NCBI GenBank assembly: GCA_035533015.1
Contig: DATLUQ010000012.1
Span: forward strand, 1 to 61,043
Origin: Gemmatimonadaceae bacterium
Lineage (GTDB): Bacteria; Gemmatimonadota; Gemmatimonadetes; Gemmatimonadales; Gemmatimonadaceae
DNA length: 61,043 nucleotides
Direction: 5' to 3'
The position numbers and the translations under genes were made by a program. This document shows positions 9,359-20,000 of this stretch, piece after piece (positions within the stretch are counted from its first letter, which is position 1; the number at the start of each line of letters is the position of its first letter). The notes below the pieces were generated by a model, which saw nothing but the letters and a program-made list of their open reading frames with translations, was not told where the DNA came from and ran no database searches.

Positions 9359-10060
9359 TCAGTCCAGCATGAGATCGCAGTATTGGAACCGGCCGTCACG
9401 GAGCACGCGCTCCCCGAGCCGCACCGGCAGTTCGTCGCTCAGCAGCGGGCCGCCCACCAGGCACGAATGGAACTCGCCGTTCTCTCCGCACGGATCGGCC
9501 GTGGCCGGAAGATCGGCGAGCAAGGCCTCGTCGTACGGGCGCCCGGCAAAGCTCGCGGCGAGCTGTGTCGTATCCACGCAGGTGAGAATCGCCCGGTGGC
9601 CGCGCGCGATGAACTCGTGCGCCAGCTGGCGCGTATCCAGGCCCCAGAGCGGGTAGAGCCCCTCCCAGCCGAGGCGGCCCAGGAGCGCCTCACGATATTC
9701 GCGCACTTCGACGAGATACAGATCGCCGAACGCCACCGTGTCGAGCCCGGGCCACCGCTCGCGCAGCCGCGCCAGCGCATGGGAAAACGCCCCCTCATAT
9801 TCGGGGTTGGACGACTGCATCGGGATCTCGGCCACTTCCAACGGCAGATGGAGCGCCGCCGCCTGCCGGTCGAGGATCGCGCGCCGCACGCCGTGGATGC
9901 TGACGCGGTCGTAGCCGGCCGTCACGGTGGTGAGAAGCGCCACGACCTCGACGTCGGGATCCGCGAGCAAGGACTCGAGCATCAAGGTCGAATCCTTGCC
10001 GCCGCTCCATGAAGCGACGACGGCGCGCGCGGCCCCGGCCGCCGACCGTGTGGAAGTCAT
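9359..10060 (-). CDS. Dph6-like PP-loop ATPase (DUF71 / diphthine-ammonia ligase family)
   Basis: 233 residues from the ATG at 10060. The N-terminal PP-loop is VASWSGGKDS, the ATP-pyrophosphatase signature. Later blocks typical of the family are MQSSNPEYE, VAFGDLYLVEVREYRE, PLWGLDTRQLAHEF and CGENGEFHS. In archaea and eukaryotes this family amidates diphthine on EF2. Bacteria lack that substrate, so here it probably adenylates and amidates or thiolates another acid. It begins 10 bases after the small lipoprotein gene, which suggests co-transcription. Confidence 0.88.
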   Translation of the reverse strand: MTSTRSAAGAARAVVASWSGGKDSTLMLESLLADPDVEVVALLTTVTAGYDRVSIHGVRRAILDRQAAALHLPLEVAEIPMQSSNPEYEGAFSHALARLRERWPGLDTVAFGDLYLVEVREYREALLGRLGWEGLYPLWGLDTRQLAHEFIARGHRAILTCVDTTQLAASFAGRPYDEALLADLPATADPCGENGEFHSCLVGGPLLSDELPVRLGERVLRDGRFQYCDLMLD

Positions 10061-10070
10061 GACACCGGCC

Positions 10071-10427
10071 CTACTGGACGACCCGAACGGTCGATGCTCC
10101 GACGATGGTGCGGTCGAAAGTCGGCACTGCCGTGACGGCGACCGTTCCAACCGCGTGCGCCGTGGCGAGCCCGGTCAGCGAGTCCACGCTGACCACTGCG
10201 GGCGATGACGACGACCATCGGAACTGCGGCGCCGGGGTGCATCCCGGCATCGACGCCGAGAAGCGCAGCGTGTCGCCCACATTCAACGTCACGCTCAACG
10301 GCGAGACGATCGCCGTCTGCAAAGAGTTCCCGCAATTCTCGGCCATGTTGGCCGCCGTCGTCGTCTTCGCCCCACACCCCGCCGCACCCGCGAACACGAG
10401 CCCTGCAATCAAGCGTGACATTCTCAT
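10071..10427 (-). CDS. Small Ig-like (BIG2-type) lipoprotein
   Basis: 118 residues. ATG at 10427 with a strong GGAGG about 6 bases upstream. The N-terminus is a lipoprotein signal ending FAGAAGC, with Cys18 as the predicted lipidated residue. The rest is a single bacterial Ig-like domain (SPLSVTLNVGDTLRFSA, FRWSSSSPAVVSVDSLTGLATAHAVGTVAVTA). Such domains act in envelope structure or binding. The frame stays open far upstream, but the lipobox and ribosome-binding site fix this start. Confidence 0.8.
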   Translation of the reverse strand: MRMSRLIAGLVFAGAAGCGAKTTTAANMAENCGNSLQTAIVSPLSVTLNVGDTLRFSASMPGCTPAPQFRWSSSSPAVVSVDSLTGLATAHAVGTVAVTAVPTFDRTIVGASTVRVVQ

Positions 10428-10570
10428 CCGAGCCTCCGGAGTTCTGGATTGGCGTGTCACGTATTGCATGTACACTGATACCCCGATTCCGAGGCTCCGC
10501 AAGGCCCAACCGGTGGCATGCCGATCAGCCGGCGCGTTGGTGACGGCCGAGCCCGGCGTACGACGCGCTC

Positions 10571-11842
10571 CTAGGCGGCCGCCTCCGCCCCCCGGATCCT
10601 GCCCACGATCCACGCGAACAGCATCAGCGCCGCCACACCGAGTACCGCTTCCGTGTACAGCATCCCGTTCGTGTGCCATGCGTCGTGCGCCCAGCCGTCG
10701 ATCCGCAGCACGCCGAGCGTGAACAGCGTGTTCATCGCGAAGAAGAGATTGATCTTCGTGGCCGCCGCCGTGTGCCCCACGATCGCCAGCACGAGTCCGG
10801 TGAACGACGCCGCCACCATGCCCAGCGTGAACGTGTAGAACAGCGTGGATACCGTGTAGCCGAGCGCGGTCCGCGGCGACCAGGCCATGACCACGCAGGC
10901 CACGAGCCCCAGCGCGCAGCTCACCGCGTACGCCGTCGGCTTGTGGATCCGGTCGGCGAGCCGCCCTCCGGCGAAACACCCGGCGACGATCGCGATTCCG
11001 CCACCAAGCCCAAGTATTAGTGAAACAGTATCTGCCGACGCGTGCCATTCCGGGCCGAGCGAGCCGAAGAGGTCCTTGGCCGCGCCGGTGCCGATGGGCA
11101 GGATGGCGAGCAGCAACGCGATGCGCCCTGCCTTGGAGCGCATGATCCCCACGAGTTCCCGCCATGCGTCGCGCGCGCGCGCGCCGACCGACACCCCGGG
11201 GCGCGGGCGCTCGGGCTCCTCGACGAGCAGCAACGGCAGCGCGCACAGGAAGAGCACCACCGCCAGCCCGGCGCCCGCCATCCACGGCGCCGGCGTGTGC
11301 TGCATGAGCCAGAGCCCCAGTCCCCCGCCCGCCGTCTGCCCGAAATGGTTGCCCGACTGGAACCACCCCGCCGCCCGCCCCCGCGCCGCGACCGGCGTGT
11401 TGTGCACCATCAAGCCCTCGGTGGCAAACGCCACGAACGTCGCCGCCACGCTGGACAACAGGACGAGTAGTGAGAGCAGAGGCATGGTCTGCCGTGAGAG
11501 CGGCACGACCGTGATCGCGATGAACCCCGCCGATACGGTCGCGATGGCGATCAGGTACCACGCCTTGCGCGTGAGCGTGTAGTCGCCCACCGGTGCCCAC
11601 ACGAATTTCCACCCGGACGCGAGCAGCGTCATGCCCACCACGCCGGCGATGGCCGAAACCGAGACGCCGGCCCGCACCGCGAGGTAGCCGAGTGCGATGG
11701 AGGGGAAGCCGAACGACATCCCGAACGGAAAGTAGAGTACCGCCCATACCCACGGGTGGCGGGCTGCGGGGGGCGACGATGTGCCGCCGTCCGCCACCGG
11801 GGGAAGCAACTCCTCTGAAATCGCGGATTCGGCGGGCGCCAT
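10571..11842 (-). CDS. MFS permease, AmpG/PAT-like
   Basis: 423 residues with about 12 hydrophobic segments. The N-terminal half (FPFGMSFGFPSIALGYLAVRAG, WKFVWAPVGDYTLTRKAWYL) resembles the AmpG / acetyl-CoA transporter branch of the major facilitator superfamily, whose members import muropeptides or other bulky solutes. A cytoplasmic loop rich in Glu/Pro/Arg (about residues 205-235) separates the two halves. It is divergent from the M1 peptidase. Residues about 270-280 are encoded by AT-rich codons unlike the rest. The substrate is unproven. Confidence 0.8.
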   Translation of the reverse strand: MAPAESAISEELLPPVADGGTSSPPAARHPWVWAVLYFPFGMSFGFPSIALGYLAVRAGVSVSAIAGVVGMTLLASGWKFVWAPVGDYTLTRKAWYLIAIATVSAGFIAITVVPLSRQTMPLLSLLVLLSSVAATFVAFATEGLMVHNTPVAARGRAAGWFQSGNHFGQTAGGGLGLWLMQHTPAPWMAGAGLAVVLFLCALPLLLVEEPERPRPGVSVGARARDAWRELVGIMRSKAGRIALLLAILPIGTGAAKDLFGSLGPEWHASADTVSLILGLGGGIAIVAGCFAGGRLADRIHKPTAYAVSCALGLVACVVMAWSPRTALGYTVSTLFYTFTLGMVAASFTGLVLAIVGHTAAATKINLFFAMNTLFTLGVLRIDGWAHDAWHTNGMLYTEAVLGVAALMLFAWIVGRIRGAEAAA

Positions 11843-11966
11843 GACCGGCGAACATACGGAAGGGGCGGTCGCGGCGCGAATTCGGCACGTGGAAGCTGGA
11901 GGGGCACGCAGCGCCCCGCCGCTGTAGTTTGGTGGATCGCGTCCGCCACGCCTTCATGAGGTTCCC

Positions 11967-14021
11967 GTGCCGAACCACCTGCTCCCGGCGAGCCGCCGTC
12001 CCGCCATCCGCCTTGCATTCGCCGCCGCGTTCGCCGCAGCCCCACTCCTCGCGGCGCGCGCCGCCGCCCAGACCCAGTCTGCGCCGGCGTTCGACCCCGC
12101 CGCCACCGCCGCCGGCCCCCGCCCCACCCCGGGACCGGTGTACGAGTCCTTCGCCTTCAGTCGCGCCGTGGCCCGCGGCACGCGCACCCGCAGCGGCCTC
12201 CCCGGCCCCAACTACTGGGTGCAGCACCCACGCTATGCGATCGACGCCACGCTCGACCCGGCGCGCAATCGCGTGACCGGGCGCGAGACGGCGGAGTACG
12301 TGAACCACTCACCCGACTCGCTGCGCACGATCGCCGTGTATCTGCGGCAGAACGTCTTCGCGCCCGGCGTGCCGCGGCGCCAGCCGGCGCCCATCACGGG
12401 CGGCGTCACGCTCGGCCGCGTGACGGTGAACGGCCGCGCGATCGTCGGCGAGCGCCATCGCAACCCCGCGATGCCGATCACGGCACCACCGGAGCAGCCG
12501 CCGATGGTGGGGCAGTACGCCGTGGACGGCACGGTGATGTGGATTCCGCTCGCCCGGCCGTTGCTGCCGGGCGACAGCGTGCAACTGACGTTCGCCTGGT
12601 CGTACTCGCCGGCACCGGCCCCGGCCGATGGACGCGAGGGCCACGACGGGCACGTGTACTTCATGGGCTACTGGTATCCCGAGATCGCCGTGTACGACGA
12701 CGTGGACGGATGGGTGACCGACCCGTACCTGCTCGAGGCCGAGTTCTACATGGATCCGGCCGACTACGACGTGCGCGTCACCGTACCGCACGGGTGGGTG
12801 GTTGACGCCACCGGCACGCTCGCCAACGCGGACGCCATTCTCACACCCGCGGCGCGCGACAGCCTGGCCGCCGCGCGGCGCACCGGCCGCGTGGTGCGCG
12901 TGCTCACGCCGGGCGCTGCCGGGGTGTTCCGGCCGGGCGGCGCGACCACGACCTGGCACTTCGTGGCCCCCGACGTGCGCGACTTCGCGTGGGGCACGAG
13001 CGACCAGTATGCATGGGACGCGACGCGCGCCCTCGTGAACGGCGGGCTCGACACCGTGGCCATCAACAGCTTCTTCACGCTCACCGGGCCCGCCGCCGCC
13101 TGGCGGTTGGGCGGCGCGCGGTTCACGCGCGACGCGATCGAGCAGCTGTCGGCCTATCTGTGGCCGTATCCGTGGCCGAAGATGACGTCGATGGAAGGCG
13201 TGCTCAACAGCGGCGGCATGGAGTACCCGATGATGACGCTGATGCAGCCGTGGGCCGACACGCTCTCGCTGGCCGGCGACCTGATGCACGAGACCGGGCA
13301 CATGTGGTTCCCGATGCAGGTGGGGTCCAACGAGACGCGCTATCCGTGGATGGATGAGGGGTTCACGCAGTTCGACGTGGCACAGGGAATGCGCGCCCTG
13401 TACGCCGAGCCCCGCAGCGGCGGCCGCCCCAACGACTCCGAGCAGGGCCAGCGCGCGCTCTACGTGGGCAGCGTGCGCGCCGGGGGCGATGCGCCGCTGA
13501 TGCTGCCGGGCGACGAGTACCCGCAGGATCTGTACTTCGTCATGTACTACGACAAGACGGCACAGGCGCTGGCGGCGCTGCGCGCCATTCTCGGCCCCGA
13601 CACCTTCCATCGCGCGTTCGTCGAATACGGCCGCCGCTGGATCGGCAAGCATCCGCAGCCATATGACTTTTTCAATACCATGGCGAGCGTTTCTGGGCGC
13701 GACCTGTCGTGGTTCTGGCAGAGCTGGTTCTACCACGCCTGGCCGCTCGACCAGGCCATCGCCGGGGTGACGGCCGACGGCGATTCGGCGGCGATCACGA
13801 TCGTCGATCGCGGCCTGGCGCCGATGCCGGTGCCGCTCGCGGTCACGCGCGCCGACGGCAGCGTGCAGCGGCTGGAGGTGCCGGTGGAGGCGTGGCTCGC
13901 CGGCGCCCGGCGGGCCACGGTGCGGGTGGCGGTGCGGCCGGCGATCATCAAGGTGGAGATCGATCCGGATGCTGCCTTCCCGTACGTGGACCGCGCGCAC
14001 CTCACCTGGACGCCGCGGTGA
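11967..14021 (+). CDS. Exported M1 family zinc aminopeptidase
   Basis: 684 residues. GTG start with GAGG 6 bases upstream. The signal peptide ends around RAAAQ (residues 31-35). The zinc site is complete: HETGH at 441-445 and Glu464 in WMDEGFT, exactly 18 residues later (HExxH-x18-E). GGMEYP (417-421) replaces the classical GAMEN exopeptidase motif, which is common in bacterial M1 variants. The active-site Tyr is probably in YFVMYYDKTA. It probably degrades peptides in the periplasm or outside the cell, alongside the M28 peptidase 91 bases downstream. Confidence 0.93.
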   Translation: MPNHLLPASRRPAIRLAFAAAFAAAPLLAARAAAQTQSAPAFDPAATAAGPRPTPGPVYESFAFSRAVARGTRTRSGLPGPNYWVQHPRYAIDATLDPARNRVTGRETAEYVNHSPDSLRTIAVYLRQNVFAPGVPRRQPAPITGGVTLGRVTVNGRAIVGERHRNPAMPITAPPEQPPMVGQYAVDGTVMWIPLARPLLPGDSVQLTFAWSYSPAPAPADGREGHDGHVYFMGYWYPEIAVYDDVDGWVTDPYLLEAEFYMDPADYDVRVTVPHGWVVDATGTLANADAILTPAARDSLAAARRTGRVVRVLTPGAAGVFRPGGATTTWHFVAPDVRDFAWGTSDQYAWDATRALVNGGLDTVAINSFFTLTGPAAAWRLGGARFTRDAIEQLSAYLWPYPWPKMTSMEGVLNSGGMEYPMMTLMQPWADTLSLAGDLMHETGHMWFPMQVGSNETRYPWMDEGFTQFDVAQGMRALYAEPRSGGRPNDSEQGQRALYVGSVRAGGDAPLMLPGDEYPQDLYFVMYYDKTAQALAALRAILGPDTFHRAFVEYGRRWIGKHPQPYDFFNTMASVSGRDLSWFWQSWFYHAWPLDQAIAGVTADGDSAAITIVDRGLAPMPVPLAVTRADGSVQRLEVPVEAWLAGARRATVRVAVRPAIIKVEIDPDAAFPYVDRAHLTWTPR

Positions 14022-14112
14022 CCGGCGCGCCCGCGCCACCCGCTGGCGACCCCCGGTGCCGCGGCGTATGATTTCTTCGTCCCCCGCCCGACCGCCGTCC
14101 CAGAGGAGTGCC

Positions 14113-15345
14113 ATGCGCGCCACATCGCTATTTGCCGTCACCGTCGGACTCGCCGCAGTGCTCGCCGCCCCCGCCCCTGCCACGGCGCAGGGCGGCGCCG
14201 AGCAGGCCGCACCGGCCAACGATCCCATCGCCACACTCGTCGGCCGCCTCAGCCTCGACCAGTACAAGGCCAACATCAAAGGCCTCACCACCTTCGGGGA
14301 CCGCCGCCAGGGCACCGAGCGCAATCGCAAGGCGGTGGACTGGATCGAGGCCCAACTCAAGAGCTACGGCTGCACGGACGTCGAGCGGCTCACCTACATG
14401 TTCGAGCCCCCGCCGCCGCGCGGTCGGGGTGCGGGCCGCGGTGGTCGCGGTGGCCGCGGTTTCGCAGAGTCCGACATCGCGTCGGGAGGCGGACGGTATC
14501 GCGGCATCCGCGCCCGCACGGGTGTGAACAACGACTCGCTCAAGCAGCCCGACCTCGCCATCCGCGCCGAGGACGCCGAGGCCAGCGTGCCCGGCGAACG
14601 GCAAGAGGTGTATTGCACCAAGATCGGCACCACCCACCCCGACGAGATGTACATCGTGGGCGGCCACATGGACGGCATCGGCTGGGGCCAGGCCGCCAAC
14701 GACGACGGTTCGGGCGCGGCGCTCGTCATGCAGTTGGCGCGCGTGTTCAGCAACCCGGACGTCAAGACCGAACGCTCGATCCGCTTCATTCTATGGAACA
14801 ACGAGGAGTCGGGCCTCAACGGGAGCCGCGCCTACATCGCCCAACGATTCGCACTGCAGGGCAAGGAAGACCCGCCAGGTTCCGGCAAGTATCCCGAGCC
14901 CCGATGGCTGGGCATGATCCAGCACGACATGATGCTGTGGGACCACGGCATGCCGCGGGCCGACGGCACGGTGAGCAAGGAGCAACGCCCCGAGGCGAAC
15001 GTCAACATCGAATTCCAATCGAACTCCAAGATGGCCGCCGAGTCGCAACAGCTGGCCTGGACCTTCGAGGCGGCCAACGAGAAGTACGCCACCGACTATC
15101 CGGCCCAGGTGGGCCGCCACATGACCAACACCGACTCCGATCCGTTCAAGGACCTGGTGCCGGCTATTAGTCTTCGTGAAAACGAACGCGGGACGCAGAT
15201 CGGCGCCGGCTGGGATCCCAACTGGCACCAGCCCACCGACGTCTACACGACCTACCACGACAAGGATTTCCGATTGGGCCTCAACGCGGCCCAGACCACG
15301 CTGGCCGCGGTGGCCGAACTCACCGGCGCCACGATCCAGAAATAG
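14113..15345 (+). CDS. Exported M28 family zinc peptidase
   Basis: 410 residues. ATG at 14113 with AGAGGAG upstream. The signal peptide ends PATAQG (about residue 26). Metal ligands are visible: His185 (GGHMDG), Asp197/198 (NDDGSG), Glu231/232 (NNEESG), Asp in MIQHDMMLWD and His in WHQPTD. This is the co-catalytic two-zinc M28 set. A Gly/Arg-rich insertion (101-117) sits before the catalytic core. Codons 351-358 (AISLRENE) are AT-rich. It is probably an extracytoplasmic aminopeptidase working with the preceding M1 enzyme. Confidence 0.92.
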   Translation: MRATSLFAVTVGLAAVLAAPAPATAQGGAEQAAPANDPIATLVGRLSLDQYKANIKGLTTFGDRRQGTERNRKAVDWIEAQLKSYGCTDVERLTYMFEPPPPRGRGAGRGGRGGRGFAESDIASGGGRYRGIRARTGVNNDSLKQPDLAIRAEDAEASVPGERQEVYCTKIGTTHPDEMYIVGGHMDGIGWGQAANDDGSGAALVMQLARVFSNPDVKTERSIRFILWNNEESGLNGSRAYIAQRFALQGKEDPPGSGKYPEPRWLGMIQHDMMLWDHGMPRADGTVSKEQRPEANVNIEFQSNSKMAAESQQLAWTFEAANEKYATDYPAQVGRHMTNTDSDPFKDLVPAISLRENERGTQIGAGWDPNWHQPTDVYTTYHDKDFRLGLNAAQTTLAAVAELTGATIQK

Positions 15346-15368
15346 GCCGCCGATCCGTTTCGGCCGGC

Positions 15369-15404
15369 GACGCCGGCGTGCCGGATGCGCGGCGCGCCGG
15401 CGTC
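15369..15404. terminator. Candidate bidirectional hairpin terminator
   Basis: Perfect 10-bp inverted repeat GACGCCGGCG (15369-15378) and CGCCGGCGTC (15395-15404), with a 16-base loop. It lies between the convergent stop codons of the M28 peptidase and the rhodanese and touches the latter. There is no U-tract, so termination is inferred from position and stem strength only. Confidence 0.45.
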
Positions 15405-15684
15405 AGTCGTGTTTGAGGTCGCGCCGCACGGCGGCGAGGCCGCCGCCGTCCACCACGCGCTTGTAGCCGGCTCGCTTGAGCACGTCCACCGCCATCGCCG
15501 ACCGTGAGCCGCTGGCACAGTACACCAGGATCGACGCGTCCGGCGGAATGCCGCGCTGCGCAAGCGCCTCGCGCCCCACCTTCTGCACCGGGATGCACAC
15601 GGCGCCCGGCACGTGGCCGAACACGAACTCCAGTCGCGATCGGACGTCGATCACGACGGTCACCGTCTTGTTGCGATACTTCAT
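15403..15684 (-). CDS. Single-domain rhodanese-like protein
   Basis: 93 residues, one rhodanese domain: VVIDVRSRLEFVFGHVPGAVCIP, then the active-site loop VYCASGSRSA with the catalytic Cys, then KRAGYKRVVDGGGL. Single-domain rhodaneses move sulfane sulfur. It has no signal peptide, so it is cytoplasmic. It starts 14 bases after the SGNH hydrolase gene and is probably co-transcribed with it. Confidence 0.9.
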   Translation of the reverse strand: MKYRNKTVTVVIDVRSRLEFVFGHVPGAVCIPVQKVGREALAQRGIPPDASILVYCASGSRSAMAVDVLKRAGYKRVVDGGGLAAVRRDLKHD

Positions 15685-15698
15685 GAATCGATGCCTGG

Positions 15699-16952
15699 CT
15701 AATGATGGCCCGGGGTCGCCCGGAAGAGTCCGAGGTCGACGGACTCGGCCATGGCGCGGTAGCCGGCGTCGCCCGGGTGCAGATGGTCTCCCGAATCATA
15801 GGCCGGCAGGAATCGCGCCGGATGACTCGGATCGCGCGTCACGGCGTCGAAATCTATGACGCCGTCGAACGCCCCGCCGGTGCGGATCCAGGCATTCACC
15901 GCCTGCCGCTTGGCTTCCGACGCCGGCGAGTAGTAGTCCCCGGAGCCCTCGAACGGTGTGAGCGTGGCGCCGAGTACCGTGAGCCCGCGCTCGTGCGCCC
16001 GCTGGGCTAACTGCGACAGCCCGAAGATGATCTGCTCGGCGCTCACCGAGTCGTCCGGGTTCCTGGAGTCGTTCGCGCGGCCGATGTCGTTGATGCCCTC
16101 CATCACGATCACGTCCCGCACTCCGGGCTGCAGCAGCACGTCGCGGCCGAATCGCGCCAGCGCGCTCGGTCCCGCCCCCGGGTTCAGCACGCGATTGCCC
16201 GAGATCCCCGCGTTCACGACGCTCATGACCGGGGCGCCCGGTGTCATGAGCAGCCGTTGGGCCAGGTCGTCCGGCCAACGGTGGTTCGCGTTGGGCGTGG
16301 ACTGGTAGCCGTCGGTGATCGAGTTCCCGATCGCCACGATGGCGCCCGCCGCCAGCGGATTCGTCACGTCCACCCCGGTGAGAAAGACCCACATGTCGAG
16401 CGTCGTGTCGGGCGCGAACGCGGCGGCGGCCGCGACGTCGCCGGGCCCCGACACGTAGTTGGTCTGCAGCCCCAGCAGGTGGCGCGTGGAGGTTCGCGCG
16501 GAGTCGGGGAGATAGAGACTCACGACGAGGTCAGCCAGCGCCGGTACGCGATACGCGATGGGATCGCTGACCACCGCGGCGCCGGCCCCGATGGTCACCG
16601 TGGCGCGACCGCCGAAGGTGAGCGCCCGGTCGGAACCGGCGATCGCATTCGCCCCAACGGCGTGCAACGCCACGCGGGCATCGCCGATCACGAGGGGGCG
16701 GTCACCGTATTCGTTGGACAGCCGCACTCGCACACTGTCGCCGCCGAGCGTGGTGTGCACGATCTCGCGCAACGTGCGGTTCACGTACGTGGGCACGGGA
16801 TCGACGGTGCCGGCCGGCGGCCGCGCCGGCATCCACGACGCGCTCGGGGCCCAGGTGGCGATCCAGTGCGGCGGCGCGCTCCCCTGGGCGGCGGCCGGTG
16901 GAGCGGCGGCCGCCGTGAGCAGCGCCACGAGGGCGGGAAAGAAGCGTTTCAT
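15699..16952 (-). CDS. Exported SGNH/GDSL-type esterase
   Basis: 417 residues with a signal peptide ending PAAAQ. A beta-rich N-terminal domain precedes the SGNH hydrolase domain. Block I is AIGNSITDG with nucleophile Ser211, the Gly/Asn blocks are NAGISGNR and MEGINDIG, and block V is DHLH with Asp389 and His392. This layout resembles GDSL proteins that deacetylate or de-esterify polysaccharides or lipids. It lies 71 bases after the second RND gene on the same strand, so read-through from the pump operon is possible. Confidence 0.9.
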   Translation of the reverse strand: MKRFFPALVALLTAAAAPPAAAQGSAPPHWIATWAPSASWMPARPPAGTVDPVPTYVNRTLREIVHTTLGGDSVRVRLSNEYGDRPLVIGDARVALHAVGANAIAGSDRALTFGGRATVTIGAGAAVVSDPIAYRVPALADLVVSLYLPDSARTSTRHLLGLQTNYVSGPGDVAAAAAFAPDTTLDMWVFLTGVDVTNPLAAGAIVAIGNSITDGYQSTPNANHRWPDDLAQRLLMTPGAPVMSVVNAGISGNRVLNPGAGPSALARFGRDVLLQPGVRDVIVMEGINDIGRANDSRNPDDSVSAEQIIFGLSQLAQRAHERGLTVLGATLTPFEGSGDYYSPASEAKRQAVNAWIRTGGAFDGVIDFDAVTRDPSHPARFLPAYDSGDHLHPGDAGYRAMAESVDLGLFRATPGHH

Positions 16953-17023
16953 CTGAGCAATGGTCGTCGGTGAACGTTCAGACTAACGCATCGGGCGCTG
17001 GCTTCGGAAGCCCGGCGCGCACA

Positions 17024-20000
17024 TCAGTCGCCCGGAACGGCCTCGGGAATCGCGGCGCCGCCACTGTCCCGGGCGGCCGCCCGTCCGCGCGAGAACCAGG
17101 TCTGCAGCTCGTCCAGGTACGTGTAGAACACGGGCGTCACGTACAGCGTCACGAGCTGCGAGAACGCCAGGCCCCCCACGACGGCCACGCCCAGCGGCCG
17201 CCGCGTGGCCGAGCCGGCGCCCCACCCCACGGCGATCGGGATGGCGCCCATGAGCGCGGCCATGGTCGTCATCATGATCGGACGGAAGCGCACGCTCGCC
17301 GCCTCCAGGATGGCCTCGCGCGGCGACTTCCCGCTCCCGCGCTGCGCCTCGATGGCGAAATCGATCATCATGATCGCGTTCTTCTCCACGATTCCGATGA
17401 GCATGATCACACCCACGAACCCGTAGATGTCGAGATCGAGTCCCGCCAGCCAGAGCGTGCTCAGCGCCCCGAACGCCGCGAAGGGCAGTCCGGTGAGGAT
17501 CGTGACCGGATGGATGAAGCTCTCGTACAACACGCCGAGGATCACGTAGATCACGAACACGGCGAGGATGAGAAGCACCGCCAGCCCCGCCTGCGTGTCC
17601 ATGAACGCCTGGGCGATGCCCGAGAAGCTGCCGGTGATGTTGGCGGGCAGGATCCGGGCCGACGCCTGCGTGACCGCGGTGAGCGCGGTGCCCAGGGACA
17701 CCCCGGGCGCCAGATTGAACGAGATCGTCGCCGACGGGAGCTGGCCCGAGTGGTTCACGGTGACCGGCCCCACGCTGTCGTCGAACCGCGCCACGGTGGA
17801 CAGCGGTACCAGCGGCCCGCGCGACGACCGCACCCACAGCCCCCCCAGCGCGCCGACGTCGGACTGGTACTGCGGCATCAACTCCATCACCACCCAGTAC
17901 TCGTTGGTGGACGTGTAGATCGTGGACACCTGCCGTTGACCGAATGCGTCGTAGAGGGTGTTCTCGATCTCGGCCGCCGACACGCCCAGTTGTCCGGCCT
18001 GTTCGCGATCGATGTCCACGGTCACCTGTGGATTGTTGATCAGCAGGTCGCTGGTGACGTCGGTGAGGATCGGGAGCTTTCGCAGCCGCGCCTCGAGCGC
18101 GCGGGCCGCCGTGTCGAGCGCGCCCATGTTGGCGCTCTGGAGCGTGTACTGATAGAGGCTCTTGGACGCGAGGCCGCCGATCGAAATGGCCGGCGGATTC
18201 TCGATGAAGACCGCGATGTCGGGCACGCTGGCCACGGCGCGCGTGAGGTCGCGCGCGATCTCGTCGGCGCTGCGGTGCCGCTCGGTGATCGGCTTGAGGT
18301 CGATCGTCAGCTGCCCCTGGTTGGCCGCCGCCGTCGTGCCGACCGCCGACGTCACCGACCGTACGTCGGAATCCTGCGCCACGACCGCCGCCACCTGTTG
18401 CTGCCGCAGCGAGAGGGCGTCGAACGAGATGCCCTCCGCGGCCTCGGTGGTCGCGAGGAGTTGCCCGGTATCGTCGGACGGGAACAGCCCCTTGGGAACG
18501 GCCCAGAACAGCCAGCCGGTGACGACCAGCGTGACGAGCGAGAATGCCAGCGCCGCCGGCCGCCGCTGCATGACCCACGCCAGCGTGCGCTCGTAGATGC
18601 CCAGCCACCCGTCGAAGAACCGCTCGACGAGCAGGTAGAGCCGCCCGTGCACGCGGTTGTGCTCCGAGCGCAGGAAGCGGCTGGAGAGCATGGGCGTGAG
18701 CGTCAGCGACACGAAGCCCGACACCAGGATCGCTACGCCGATCGTGACCGCGAATTCGTGGAACAGCTTGCCGATGATGCCGCCCATGAAGAGAAACGGA
18801 ATGAACACCGCGGCCAGCGAGAACGTCATCGACAGGATGGTGAATCCCACCTCGGCGGCTCCGTCGATCGCCGCCTGTCGCTTGGATTTCCCCATCTCGA
18901 GGTGACGCACGATGTTCTCGAGCATGACGATCGCATCGTCGACCACGAAGCCCACCGCCAGGGTGAGCGCCATCAGCGACAGGTTGTCCAGACTGTAGTT
19001 CAGCAGGTACATCACCGAGAACGTCCCGATGATCGACATCGGCAGCGCGAGACTGGGAATGATCGTGGCCGAGAGGTTGCGCAGGAAGAAGAAGATCACG
19101 AGGACGACGAGCACCAGCGTCAGTTCCAGGGTGAACGTCACGTCGTGGACCGACGCCTGGATCGTGACCGAGCGATCGTAGAGCGTGGACACCTTGACCG
19201 TGGGCGGGATCTCCGCCTGCAGGCGGGCGATCGACGCCTTGACGCGATTGGCCACGTCCACCGTATTGGTGCCCGGCTGCCGTTGGATGGCGAGCACGAT
19301 CGACCGCTGCCCGTTGTACCAGCTGGCCGTCTTGTCGTTCTGCACGTCGTTGGTGATCCGGCCGAGCTCGCTCAGGTGCACCGGCGCGCCGTTGCGGTAG
19401 GCCACGATCACGTCGCGGAACTGATCGGCGTTGGAGAGCTGTCCGGTGGCCTGCACGGTGAGCGCCGTCTTCGGGCCCCACAACACGCCGGTGGGCAGGT
19501 TCACGTTCTGAGCGGCGATCGCCGTGGCCACGTCCTCGAGCGCGATGCCGCGCGTGGCGAGCTGCGCCGGGTCGAGCTGCACGCGGACGGCGTACTTCTG
19601 CGCGCCGTATACCAGTACCTGGGCCACGCCCCCCACCATGGACAGCCGCTGGGCCAGCGTCGTCTCGCCGATCTCGTCGAGCGTGGACAGCGGGACCTGG
19701 GTGGAGGTGAGGGCCAGCGTGAGAATGGGCGCGTCGGCGGGATTCGACTTCTGGTAAGACGGCGGCACGATGCCCTGCGGCAGGCTGCGCACGGTCTGGG
19801 CGATCGCGGCCTGCACGTCCTGCGCGGCGGCGTCGATGTCGCGGTCGAGCGCGAACTGGACCACGATCTGCGTCTGCCCGACGCTCGACGTCGACGTCAT
19901 GTTGTCGATGCCGGCGATGGTCGAGAACTGCTTCTCGAGCGGCGTGGCGACGGTGGCCGCCATCGTCTGCGGACTGGTGCCCGGCAGCGTGGCCGTGACC

